9,423 nucleotides of DNA. It comes from Dehalococcoidia bacterium UBA1332 (lineage in GTDB: Bacteria > Chloroflexota > Dehalococcoidia > Lucifugimonadales > Lucifugimonadaceae). The translations under genes and the position numbers were made by a program. The DNA lies in NCBI GenBank assembly GCA_002306745.1, contig DBSW01000013.1, positions 1 to 9,423 of the forward strand, given 5' to 3'. The notes beneath the pieces were generated by a model. It searched no databases. It was not told the DNA's origin and worked only from the letters and a program-made list of their open reading frames with translations. Within the stretch, counting starts at the first letter, position 1. The number at the start of each line of letters is the position of its first letter. This document shows positions 1 through 6,561 of the stretch, in pieces.

Positions 1-16
1 ATACGAGGTTAATCCT

Positions 17-832
17 CTAAGATTTTGAGGCTATGATTTGCCTCTTTAAATTCTCTGTTATAGCTGTGAATTCGGCGCCAACTGATTTGGATTCAAGCGA
101 AGCAGGAAGCTTAGAATTCATATAGTCAGCGCTCATTGAAAGTGCTCCAAGGAACGGCACAGTCATTTCTTCAGCCAGTGCTTCGCCGCCTCCTGTACCA
201 AAAACGCCTCCCGACAGGTTTTCTACGATCCCATAAACTTTTAGGTTCATCTTTTTGATCATATTGATCGACCTTTTAGCGTCCAGAACTGCAAGTTCAT
301 GTGGCGTGGTAACAATCACGAAACCGTCAAGGTTGATCGTCTGCATAACCGTCAAGGGGGCATCAGAGGTTCCAGGTGGAAGGTCGACAATCATATAGTC
401 TGGGCTACCCCAATCCGTGGAGTGAAGGAATTGGTTGATCGCATTGTGGATCATTGGTCCTCGCCAAACGATCGCTTCTTCTTCATTATCTTGAAAGAAG
501 GCCATGGACATGACATTAACACCGAATCGTGCAGGCGGCACGAGTTTGTCACCGTTCTGTACGGGTCCTTCGGAAATACGAAGCACGCGTGTAACGTTAG
601 GGCAGTCTATGTCGCAGTCGAAGAGCGAAACCTTATTTTCTTGCGCTGCGAGTGTCACAGATATATTAGTAGCGACCGTTGTTTTACCTACACCACCCTT
701 GCCAGAGTACACACCAATCCGCGTGCCAATGCCTTCGAGGGATTGAGAGATTCGTCGCCTTTCTTGAAAGTTTGCTCGGACCTGTGCCAGACGGGCTTCT
801 TCTTGTGGAGTTAATTTTCTTGGTGACGACAT
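17..832 (-). CDS. mrp: Mrp/ApbC-family P-loop ATPase (Fe-S carrier type), lacking CxxC
   Basis: A 271-residue cytoplasmic P-loop ATPase of the Mrp/ApbC/NBP35 branch of the MinD/ParA superfamily; known members bind ATP as dimers and carry or insert Fe-S clusters. Visible motifs are the deviant Walker A GKGGVGKTT at 44-52 (signature lysine at 45), the switch-like DCDIDCPN at 72-79, the strongly conserved IVDLPPGTSD at 148-157 and GIVENLS at 201-207. Where most Mrp proteins have CPHCG or a similar CxxC after GxxENMS, this one goes straight to GGVFGTGGGEALAEE, so the cluster-binding cysteines are missing; C73 and C77 are the only cysteines. The N-terminal DUF59 domain common in bacterial Mrp is absent, replaced by a charged segment of about 36 residues, and a DUF59 protein is encoded 67 nt upstream, suggesting an operon. 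The ATG is the first in frame but has no obvious ribosome binding site. The family call is firm; the Fe-S role is inferred. Confidence 0.92.
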   Translation of the reverse strand: MSSPRKLTPQEEARLAQVRANFQERRRISQSLEGIGTRIGVYSGKGGVGKTTVATNISVTLAAQENKVSLFDCDIDCPNVTRVLRISEGPVQNGDKLVPPARFGVNVMSMAFFQDNEEEAIVWRGPMIHNAINQFLHSTDWGSPDYMIVDLPPGTSDAPLTVMQTINLDGFVIVTTPHELAVLDAKRSINMIKKMNLKVYGIVENLSGGVFGTGGGEALAEEMTVPFLGALSMSADYMNSKLPASLESKSVGAEFTAITENLKRQIIASKS

Positions 833-899
833 TTGCTATAAAGTTTTTGTTCGTGCGAGACCTGAAATTTATGATGATTTTCGTAGTTTGGTCAGGCTA

Positions 900-1214
900 T
901 TAGTCTATGCCTAGGAGTCTTTTGCCGTCCTCGGTAATCATGTCGGGCGTCCATGGAGGATCAAAAACGACGTCGACCTGAACATCCTCTACATCCTCGA
1001 TTTCAGCGATTCGCCATTCTGCCTGCTGAGCGATGTATGGACCCATACCACACCCAGGCGCTGTCAGAGTCATTTCAACGTGGACATCCCCATCGGCGAC
1101 TTCAACGGTGTAAATGAGTCCTAGGTCAACAACATTTACAGGTATTTCCGGATCATAAACGTCTCTTAATGCCTCAATAACGGTTTCTTTTTCCAGTAAC
1201 TCGGCTTCCGCCAT
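900..1214 (-). CDS. SufT-like DUF59/MIP18 family Fe-S assembly protein
   Basis: A 104-residue single-domain protein of the DUF59/MIP18 family, whose members (SufT, PaaD, CIA2/MIP18, the Mrp N-terminus) help mature Fe-S proteins. It carries DPEIPVNVVDLGLIY at 21-35, the family's conserved opening, then MTLTAPGCGMGP at 48-59 with the reactive-type cysteine C55. It ends with VVFDPPWTPDMI at 82-93. The combination TAPGCGMG plus FDPPW matches SufT better than the phenylacetate protein PaaD, but the protein lacks the longer N-terminal part of full-length SufT. The ATG is well supported: on the minus strand GGAGAAGG lies just upstream (around 1217-1224). It is followed by the Mrp-type ATPase in the same direction, so the two probably form a split version of the usual DUF59-Mrp fusion. 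No transcription terminator is obvious between this gene and uvrB upstream. Confidence 0.9.
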   Translation of the reverse strand: MAEAELLEKETVIEALRDVYDPEIPVNVVDLGLIYTVEVADGDVHVEMTLTAPGCGMGPYIAQQAEWRIAEIEDVEDVQVDVVFDPPWTPDMITEDGKRLLGID

Positions 1215-1415
1215 TGCCTTCTCCGAAATTGTCTTATGAATCTAGTTCAGTAAAGAGCTGCTCCAACATCAAATAGTTATATTTTTAGTGTACCAGAGCG
1301 GTAAGGAATTGTTGTTATATTTCCTTTTTAGTGACGAATCGATAACGTTGTTTAAAAACTGTTACAGCTAGATTTATTACGATGATTCTGCGCCAGTTAG
1401 CTCTTCTTGCATGCC

Positions 1416-3467
1416 TTATTTTGTGGATGGTGCAATATCGACTGTTAGGTTTGGTTCTGGGTCAATTGAGCTTGAAGCTCGTTGGTCTGCAAGTACTTTA
1501 CGAAGGTCTACTACCTGATCCCGTAAAAGGGCCGCTTTCTCGAATTCCAAATTTTTTGCTGCTTGTTTCATCTGTTTTTCTAAATCTTTTACGAGGCGCA
1601 ATAAATCATTTTTCGGCAACGATGATGGAGGGACGTAAGGCGTAGCGTTATTTGTGGCCATACGAATCTGTGTGGTGATGTCACGCACTTCTTTTACGAT
1701 AGAAGTCGGTGTGATCGAGTTCGCGTCATTGTGCGCCTTCTGAATTTCTCGTCGTCGGTTAGTTTCATCTATTGCGTAACGCATTGAGTCTGTGATTTTG
1801 TCTGCGTACATTATTACTTGCCCTTCTACATGCCTGGCTGCACGGCCAATTGTTTGAACAAGTGACGTACCTGATCGAAGATAACCCTCTTTATCAGCGT
1901 CAAGAATAGCGACTAGCGATACCTCTGGAAGATCTAGGCCCTCCCTAAGAAGGTTAATCCCGACCACAACGTCGTAGATGCCGAGTCTCAGATCTCTAAG
2001 TATTTCAGTACGCTCGAGAGTCTGTATGTCGGAGTGAAGGTACTGGACCTTTATTCCAAGTTCTCTCAAGTATTCTGAGAGTTCTTCTGCCATTCTCTTA
2101 GTCAAGGTCGTAACAAGTACACGTTCGTGGTTGCTAGTAGTTGCTTGAATTCTTTCTATTAGGTTGTCTATCTGCCCCTCTGTGGGTTCAATAATGATCA
2201 TTGGGTCAATGAGACCAGTAGGTCTAATTACCTGCTCGACTCGCTGCTCTTCATGGATAGCCTCGTACCTTCCAGGAGTAGCAGATACGTAGATAATTTG
2301 ATTCACACGATCTTCGAATTCTTCAAAAGAAAGTGGGCGGTTGTCTATTGCTGAGGGTAATCGGAATCCATAATCGACGAGACTTGTCTTCCTCGCGAAG
2401 TCGCCCTTGTACATTCCGTTGATCTGAGGAATGGTCATATGTGACTCGTCTATGAATATAAGAAAGTCTTCAGGGAAGTAGTCTAGTAGTGTCCAAGGTG
2501 CCGAGCCAGGTTGGCGGCGACCAAGTGGGCGCGAGTAGTTTTCAATACCAGGACAAGATCCGGTTTCTCGTAGCATTTCTAAATCGAAATTGGTTCGCTG
2601 TTCAAGTCTCTGTGCTTCGACAAGTTTTCCTTCAGAGCGTAGTACATCAAGCCTTTGTACCAGTTCATTTTCAATATCACTTAATGCTTCATTCAACTCA
2701 TCCTCCGGCGTCACGAAATGTTTGCCGGGGAATATGTCAATTTGCTCCAGCTCTGAAAGAACTTCGCCCGTCAAGGGGTCTAATTCGATTATTCTTTCAA
2801 TTTCGTCACCAAAAAACTGAATTCTGACTGCAATTTCTTCATAGGCAGGCATAATTTCCAGTGTGTCACCTCTAAGCCTAAAGCGACCTCTAATCATTTC
2901 CATATCGTTGCGCTCGTAGTACATGTCAATGAGCTTCCGCACGACTCTAAGTAGGCCGTATTCGGCTCCTTTTCGTAGCGTAAGTACAACTGATTTGTAT
3001 TCATCAGGCGAACCCAAACCATAGATGCATGAAACGCTAGCTACAATTAATGTGTCCCTACGGGTCAGTAATGCCCGAGTGGCAGCGTGCCGGAGTCGAT
3101 CGATTTCTTCATTAACATCGGACTCTTTTTCGATATATGTATCTGACTGAGGAATGTATGCCTCCGGCTGATAATAATCGTAGTAACTGACGAAGTACTG
3201 GACTGAGTTATTAGGAAAAAATTCTTGAAATTCTGATGAAAGTTGAGCGGCAAGTGTTTTGTTGTGCGCTATGACTAGCGTAGGGCGTTGAACCTTCTCA
3301 ATGATCTTTGCCATTGTGAAAGTCTTGCCTGAGCCCGTTACGCCGAGAAGTGTCTGGTGGTGAAGGTTGCCTGTCACGCCTCTTGCGAGTGCAGAGATTG
3401 CCGCAGGTTGGTCGCCTGTAGGCTGAAAACCTGCTTCGATTGTGAAGAGGTTATCGTTTTTTTTCAT
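1416..3467 (-). CDS. uvrB: UvrABC system protein B (excision nuclease helicase subunit)
   Basis: A full-length UvrB of 683 residues (E. coli UvrB is 673). It is the damage-verifying, ATP-dependent subunit of nucleotide excision repair: UvrA loads it on lesions and it then recruits UvrC. Motifs appear in order: Walker A GVTGSGKT at 42-49; the beta-hairpin YDYYQPEAYIP at 96-106, which inserts between DNA strands; the helicase DESH box at 340-343; YVSATPG at 393-399; the RecA-like second domain with GINLLREGLDLPEVS at 503-517; QTIGRAARH at 538-546 with the arginine finger; and a C-terminal UVR motif around 622-657 that contacts UvrC. No key residue is missing. The ATG follows a run of A on the minus strand, with only a weak GAAGAAA ribosome-binding-like stretch 11 nt upstream. 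The gene is divergent from the dehydrogenase and appears monocistronic. Confidence 0.98.
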   Translation of the reverse strand: MKKNDNLFTIEAGFQPTGDQPAAISALARGVTGNLHHQTLLGVTGSGKTFTMAKIIEKVQRPTLVIAHNKTLAAQLSSEFQEFFPNNSVQYFVSYYDYYQPEAYIPQSDTYIEKESDVNEEIDRLRHAATRALLTRRDTLIVASVSCIYGLGSPDEYKSVVLTLRKGAEYGLLRVVRKLIDMYYERNDMEMIRGRFRLRGDTLEIMPAYEEIAVRIQFFGDEIERIIELDPLTGEVLSELEQIDIFPGKHFVTPEDELNEALSDIENELVQRLDVLRSEGKLVEAQRLEQRTNFDLEMLRETGSCPGIENYSRPLGRRQPGSAPWTLLDYFPEDFLIFIDESHMTIPQINGMYKGDFARKTSLVDYGFRLPSAIDNRPLSFEEFEDRVNQIIYVSATPGRYEAIHEEQRVEQVIRPTGLIDPMIIIEPTEGQIDNLIERIQATTSNHERVLVTTLTKRMAEELSEYLRELGIKVQYLHSDIQTLERTEILRDLRLGIYDVVVGINLLREGLDLPEVSLVAILDADKEGYLRSGTSLVQTIGRAARHVEGQVIMYADKITDSMRYAIDETNRRREIQKAHNDANSITPTSIVKEVRDITTQIRMATNNATPYVPPSSLPKNDLLRLVKDLEKQMKQAAKNLEFEKAALLRDQVVDLRKVLADQRASSSIDPEPNLTVDIAPSTK

Positions 3468-3472
3468 GTGCG

Positions 3473-3478
3473 ATTATA
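3473..3478 (-). promoter_or_regulatory. TATAAT -10-like box next to the uvrB start
   Basis: A perfect TATAAT on the minus strand ends 5 nt before the uvrB ATG. If it is a real -10 box, transcription would start at or within a base or two of the start codon and give a nearly leaderless mRNA, which would fit the weak ribosome binding site. No good -35 element sits at the usual spacing (the best is TCAAAA at 17 nt), so chance occurrence in AT-rich DNA is quite possible. Confidence 0.25.
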
Positions 3479-3526
3479 TTTCTTCGATTAACGCTTTTTG
3501 ATAATGGTAAGTAGTGTCGCATTTGT

Positions 3527-3561
3527 ATGGCAGCGTGTATAAACGAACATAACGCTGTCAT
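3527..3561. repeat. Inverted repeat upstream of uvrB
   Basis: Two 10-nt arms, ATGGCAGCGT (3527-3536) and ACGCTGTCAT (3552-3561), are complementary at 9 of 10 positions and separated by 15 nt. The repeat is about 60 nt upstream of the uvrB start in the divergent uvrB/dehydrogenase region, so it could be a regulator binding site or an RNA hairpin for either gene. It has no T tract and is not a terminator. It does not match the GAAC-N4-GTTC LexA box. Confidence 0.4.
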
Positions 3562-3595
3562 GCCTATACTTTACCTTTACTTAAAATACGTCAAT

Positions 3596-3612
3596 TAGAT
3601 AACAATTATCTA
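3596..3612. promoter_or_regulatory. Palindromic operator-like site before the dehydrogenase gene
   Basis: TAGATAA-CAA-TTATCTA is a perfect dyad of 7-bp arms around a 3-nt centre, located 84 nt upstream of the dehydrogenase ATG and 128 nt upstream of uvrB. Compact symmetry of this size is typical of a dimeric repressor or activator site. The regulator is not identifiable, no regulator gene lies in the window, and AT-rich palindromes can arise by chance. Confidence 0.35.
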
Positions 3613-3696
3613 CATACACTAGATGATTCAAACATTGGTGAATTTTGTTGGCTTTGGCACCAATCAAATCTATCCAAGCCCCTGCGGAGTTGAATA

Positions 3697-4662
3697 ATGG
3701 CGAAAATAAAAGTTGTAATTGGCACAGATCACGTCGGCAGGCAGTACGTAGGAGAACTACGACAGGTTTTTCCAGATATTGAATTCATAGTGGCTTACCA
3801 AACAGCCGAGCATATCGACGCTATTCGCGATGCTGATGTGTTTTTTGGATGGCCAAATGGTGACGCGTTTGCTGCTGCAAAAAATATTCGTTGGATTGCT
3901 TGTCCCGGTATGGGTATCGACAAAATTGTCGCTTACCAGAACATAATGCATTCAGATGTTGTTATTACTAACGCGCCGGGGACACATGTGACTTCAATGG
4001 GTGATCATGTAGTTGGCGCTATGGTTGGACTTACGCATCGGTTCGAGGAAGCGTTTGAAGATAGAAAAAAGAAGATTTGGGACACACAAAAATATGCTTC
4101 GAGAATTACTGAAATTACTGGTACAACCGTAGGTATATTTGGTCTGGGTGCAATTGGCAGGGCTGTGGCAGACCGCGTATCAGCATTTAACACAGATACT
4201 TACGCAATTGACCCAAGCCCCTCAAAGATTCCTGAAACAGTTAACGAATGTTGGGGGCTCGATCGTCTTGATGATCTGGTAATAAAATCTGACTTTCTTG
4301 TGATTGCTGCTCCCGTTTTAGAATCAACACGTGGATCAATCGATGCTCGCAGAATTTCCATGATGCCTAAAGGTAGCTACATTGTTGTGATTTCACGCGG
4401 GCAAATAGTTGATGAAAATGCTATGTGCGATGCTCTTGAGTCAGGTCATCTCGCTGGCGCTGCACTCGACGCAACTGCTGTAGAGCCTTTGGAAGAAGAT
4501 TCACGGCTATGGACTCTGCCTAATGTAATCCTGACACCGCATTCTTCAGCTTTGACACCAGAACTATACGAGATGAGGCGTCAGGCTTTTATTGCGAATT
4601 TGAAGAGATATGCTTCAGGAGAAAGCTTGGTGAATATCTGTGACAAGACAGCAGGGTTTTAG
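3697..4662 (+). CDS. D-2-hydroxyacid dehydrogenase (NAD-dependent)
   Basis: A 321-residue enzyme of the D-isomer-specific 2-hydroxyacid dehydrogenase family, which interconverts a 2-oxo acid and a D-2-hydroxy acid with NAD(H) in the cytoplasm. The N-terminal part of the catalytic domain holds CPGMGIDKI at 69-77 and TNAPGTHVTSMGDHVVG at 91-107. The Rossmann domain has the dinucleotide loop GLGAIG at 149-154, with D172 at the end of the next strand favouring NAD over NADP. The catalytic triad is present: R234 in SRGQIVDE, E263 in DATAVEPL and H282 in TPHSSA. Length is normal for the family. The ATG is supported by GGAG at 3686-3689 with a 7-nt spacer. The gene stands alone, divergent from uvrB and convergent with the methyltransferase. 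Substrate (glyoxylate/hydroxypyruvate, phosphoglycerate-like or another oxo acid) cannot be told from sequence. Confidence 0.93.
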   Translation: MAKIKVVIGTDHVGRQYVGELRQVFPDIEFIVAYQTAEHIDAIRDADVFFGWPNGDAFAAAKNIRWIACPGMGIDKIVAYQNIMHSDVVITNAPGTHVTSMGDHVVGAMVGLTHRFEEAFEDRKKKIWDTQKYASRITEITGTTVGIFGLGAIGRAVADRVSAFNTDTYAIDPSPSKIPETVNECWGLDRLDDLVIKSDFLVIAAPVLESTRGSIDARRISMMPKGSYIVVISRGQIVDENAMCDALESGHLAGAALDATAVEPLEEDSRLWTLPNVILTPHSSALTPELYEMRRQAFIANLKRYASGESLVNICDKTAGF

Positions 4663-4758
4663 GAGATTTTGGTTTTTTGTGGGTAGTTTCGGGATTATCT
4701 ATAGTAGAGTTCCGGAAAAACGCTAGTAATAATTTTTGATTATGGGTTATCAATTGGT

Positions 4759-5523
4759 TCAGCTGTGTCTCGCTAGGATCACTATTTCTTCACTTTGCTC
4801 GTTTAGCTCGCCACCTTCAAAATCTCCCCAAATTTCTAGTAACTTTAGACCTACTCGATCCAAAAGTTTCGTGATTTGTTCTGGGTAGAGATATCTAACC
4901 ACGACTGTTAATTCCACTCGTTTAAGTAAATTTCCGTCAGAGTCAAACTCTTCAACAATCTGAGTGCCATCATTTATCTGATTTTTAAGATCGAATTGAT
5001 TTTTAGCGGTTAAGACGTAACGTCCACCTTCTGATTTATCTATCACGTCCAGTAAGAATTCCTTATTTGGGTCGTCGTGGAGCATATTGGGGTCCGGGTA
5101 GAACAAATTGAAGGCCATAGTTCCGTCATAGTCTAGATGTTTAGCAGCGTTGCAAAGCGTTTGAAATTGTTCTTGTTCTGACGTTGCTAATAGTAATGTT
5201 CTTGCCGGGATGGTAACGATCGGAAATTTTCGACCTACGTCGAAGTTTCGCATATCTGCTTTTATGAGTTGTAATTTTCCCTTAAGAGGTGCTGATTCTA
5301 ATGCTCGTTTATGGGCTGCTTTTAACATTGGCTCGTATAAATCTATACCAACAACTTCCAAGCCATACTCCGATAAAGGAAGCGCTATGCGTCCTGTTCC
5401 TACTCCTATCTCGAGAATAGGGCCACCTGAGGCGATACATAAACTCTTATAGAACTCAATATCACTCGGGTCTGCGGATGAATAGAAAATGTCGTACCAC
5501 TCCGCCCAGGCTTTGTAATCCAT
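4759..5523 (-). CDS. Class I SAM-dependent methyltransferase
   Basis: A cytosolic methyltransferase-fold protein of 254 residues from the ATG chosen here. SAM-binding motif I is ILEIGVGTGRIALPL (residues 36-50), followed by the acidic loop residue in VVGIDLYEPML (D61) and a motif II-like stretch IKADMRNFD (87-95). A helical, mixed C-terminal half follows with LYPEQITKLLDRVGLKLLEIWGDF, typical of the Methyltransf_11/25 group. Many relatives act on small molecules, but the substrate is unknown. An in-frame TTG three codons upstream (5530-5532) would give 257 residues; I prefer ATG because neither start has a clear ribosome binding site. It begins 17 nt after the stop of the aldolase gene on the same strand, so the two are likely co-transcribed and may share a substrate pathway. 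No clear terminator follows it in the 96-nt convergent gap with the dehydrogenase. Confidence 0.88.
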   Translation of the reverse strand: MDYKAWAEWYDIFYSSADPSDIEFYKSLCIASGGPILEIGVGTGRIALPLSEYGLEVVGIDLYEPMLKAAHKRALESAPLKGKLQLIKADMRNFDVGRKFPIVTIPARTLLLATSEQEQFQTLCNAAKHLDYDGTMAFNLFYPDPNMLHDDPNKEFLLDVIDKSEGGRYVLTAKNQFDLKNQINDGTQIVEEFDSDGNLLKRVELTVVVRYLYPEQITKLLDRVGLKLLEIWGDFEGGELNEQSEEIVILARHS

Positions 5524-5540
5524 AGTTTTCAAAACAGGTA

Positions 5541-6311
5541 TTAAATTCGCCCTACGGTCTTCATGAAATGTTGTCCGTATGAGTTCATGAAGGTGGGAAT
5601 ATGGGTGTAGTGGTAGAGAATGCCAGCATTGGTGTTTTTTAAAGCTTGTACCGCTGCACTTGGTGTTCCTGAAGCGTGACCTGAATCATGAATTCGTTGG
5701 AATGTGCGTTGCATTACTTTCTGGACTTTGGGGTTTTCGTTATCGCCTGGAAGGCCCATTGATTGTGCTAAATCGGTCGGGCCGATGAAGAAAACATCTA
5801 TTTCAGGGACTGCAAGGATTTCTTCGAGGTTAGCCACTGCTGCAACATCTTCTATTTGTATGCAGATAAGCATTTCGCGGTTTGCGTCTACGACGTATTC
5901 ATTAGTTGGCGAACCCCATCCAAAATCGGCCATCCGACCCCCTCCTAGACCTCTCATCCCAAGAGGGTGGTAGAGACATGCTTGCACTACAGCACGGGCT
6001 TCTTCTGCAGTGTTCACATGGGGAACCTGTACTCCCATCGCACCACGGTCTAAATATTTATTGATTACTGCCGGGTCATTCGTTTCAGGTCTCACAATTG
6101 GCGTTAGTCCGCGTATCTCAGCAGCCATTATCAAGGGGCCAATGTTGTCTGGGGTTATTGATCCGTGTTCGGCATCGAGCATTACCCAGTCGAAGCCGAG
6201 CTCGCCGATCATCTCGACAATCTCGGCTGATGGGAACTGTACAGATACTCCATAAGCCGGTTTCTTAGACTTTATTAGAGTTTTCATTCTGTTGACTTTT
6301 ATTTGTCCCAT
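5541..6311 (-). CDS. HpcH/HpaI-family class II aldolase
   Basis: A 256-residue metal-dependent aldolase of the HpcH/HpaI family (4-hydroxy-2-oxoheptanedioate or 2-dehydro-3-deoxyglucarate aldolase type). Such enzymes reversibly cleave 4-hydroxy-2-oxo acids to pyruvate plus an aldehyde. The opening VNRMKTLIKSKKPAYGVSVQ (6-25) matches the family N-terminus, which supports the first ATG rather than the internal M9. The catalytic DAEH motif is at 46-49 (D46, H49) and the substrate-binding arginine R74 lies in PIVRP. GVQVPHVNTAEEA is at 93-105 and the glycine-rich active-site loop HPLGMRGLGGGRMADFGWG at 115-133. Metal ligands are E154 in IQIED and D180 in FIGPTDLA. All expected catalytic residues are present, so an active enzyme is likely; the aldehyde partner is not predictable. 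It is first in a likely two-gene operon with the methyltransferase and divergent from the aminotransferase. A GGGG tract lies 12 nt before the start, too far to be a confident ribosome binding site. Confidence 0.93.
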   Translation of the reverse strand: MGQIKVNRMKTLIKSKKPAYGVSVQFPSAEIVEMIGELGFDWVMLDAEHGSITPDNIGPLIMAAEIRGLTPIVRPETNDPAVINKYLDRGAMGVQVPHVNTAEEARAVVQACLYHPLGMRGLGGGRMADFGWGSPTNEYVVDANREMLICIQIEDVAAVANLEEILAVPEIDVFFIGPTDLAQSMGLPGDNENPKVQKVMQRTFQRIHDSGHASGTPSAAVQALKNTNAGILYHYTHIPTFMNSYGQHFMKTVGRI

Positions 6312-6424
6312 GTACTAGGTTTTCCCCTCGGTTGGAATGGATGGCATTTTGCGCGTATGCCTCAAGCTGTTGTAATTATTGTAAATATGCCGACTATGTG
6401 TCGCCGGTATTGTCTCATCTGTTA

Positions 6425-6453
6425 TTGACATGCCAACTTCACGGGCAGAGAAT
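6425..6453 (+). promoter_or_regulatory. Sigma70-like promoter, distal, toward the aminotransferase gene
   Basis: TTGACA (6425-6430) is a perfect -35 consensus, followed by a 17-nt spacer and GAGAAT (6448-6453), a 4-of-6 match to TATAAT. It would start a transcript about 100 nt before the aminotransferase start codon, leaving room for a structured leader. No experimental support; based on consensus and spacing only. Confidence 0.4.
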
Positions 6454-6507
6454 TTTTGTTTTGTTGTGAATTTCGTACCACCTGTTATCGAATATGGTCA
6501 AAGCTTG

Positions 6508-6536
6508 TTGAAATTCGCCACACTTGCTCTTGTATT
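6508..6536 (+). promoter_or_regulatory. Sigma70-like promoter, proximal, toward the aminotransferase gene
   Basis: TTGAAA (6508-6513, 5 of 6 to consensus), a 17-nt spacer and TGTATT (6531-6536, 4 of 6) form a second candidate promoter. It would give a leader of about 19 nt before the TTG start at 6562, just enough to include the weak AGG element at 6550-6552. Either this or the distal candidate, or both, may drive the gene. Confidence 0.35.
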
Positions 6537-6561
6537 GATTTAGTTTAATAGGTCCTTAATA

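Noticed and set aside
5..44. Alternating GAGG/CCTC tetrads at the end of the Mrp-type gene, including GAGGC-N8-GCCTC, as a terminator
   Set aside because: The stems are only 4-5 bp, partly inside the coding sequence and without a following T tract in the gene's direction.
299..814. Plus-strand open frame of 171 codons opposite the Mrp-type ATPase
   Set aside because: It is antisense to a clearly conserved ATPase gene, shows no recognisable domain and has an unnatural composition rich in Cys, His and Arg.
1382..1645. Plus-strand 87-codon frame with hydrophobic residues resembling a membrane peptide
   Set aside because: Most of it is antisense to the conserved UVR-motif end of uvrB; the hydrophobic look comes from reading the complement of charged codons. 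No ribosome binding site.
3544..3557. CGAAC half-site upstream of uvrB as a LexA (SOS) box
   Set aside because: The expected GTTCG second half after four bases is absent (CGCTG instead), so it does not meet the CGAAC-N4-GTTCG pattern.
4663..4758. Possible terminators in the convergent gap between the dehydrogenase and the methyltransferase
   Set aside because: Only weak AT stems such as TTGAT-N8-ATCAA were found, with no GC-rich hairpin plus T tract on either strand.
5530..5532. TTG as the methyltransferase start
   Set aside because: It adds only three residues and has no ribosome binding site; the ATG at 5521-5523 is the simpler start. It cannot be fully excluded.
6343..6361. GGCAT-N9-ATGCC inverted repeat upstream of the aldolase gene
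   Set aside because: Arms are only 5 bp with a 9-nt gap; this size is expected by chance.
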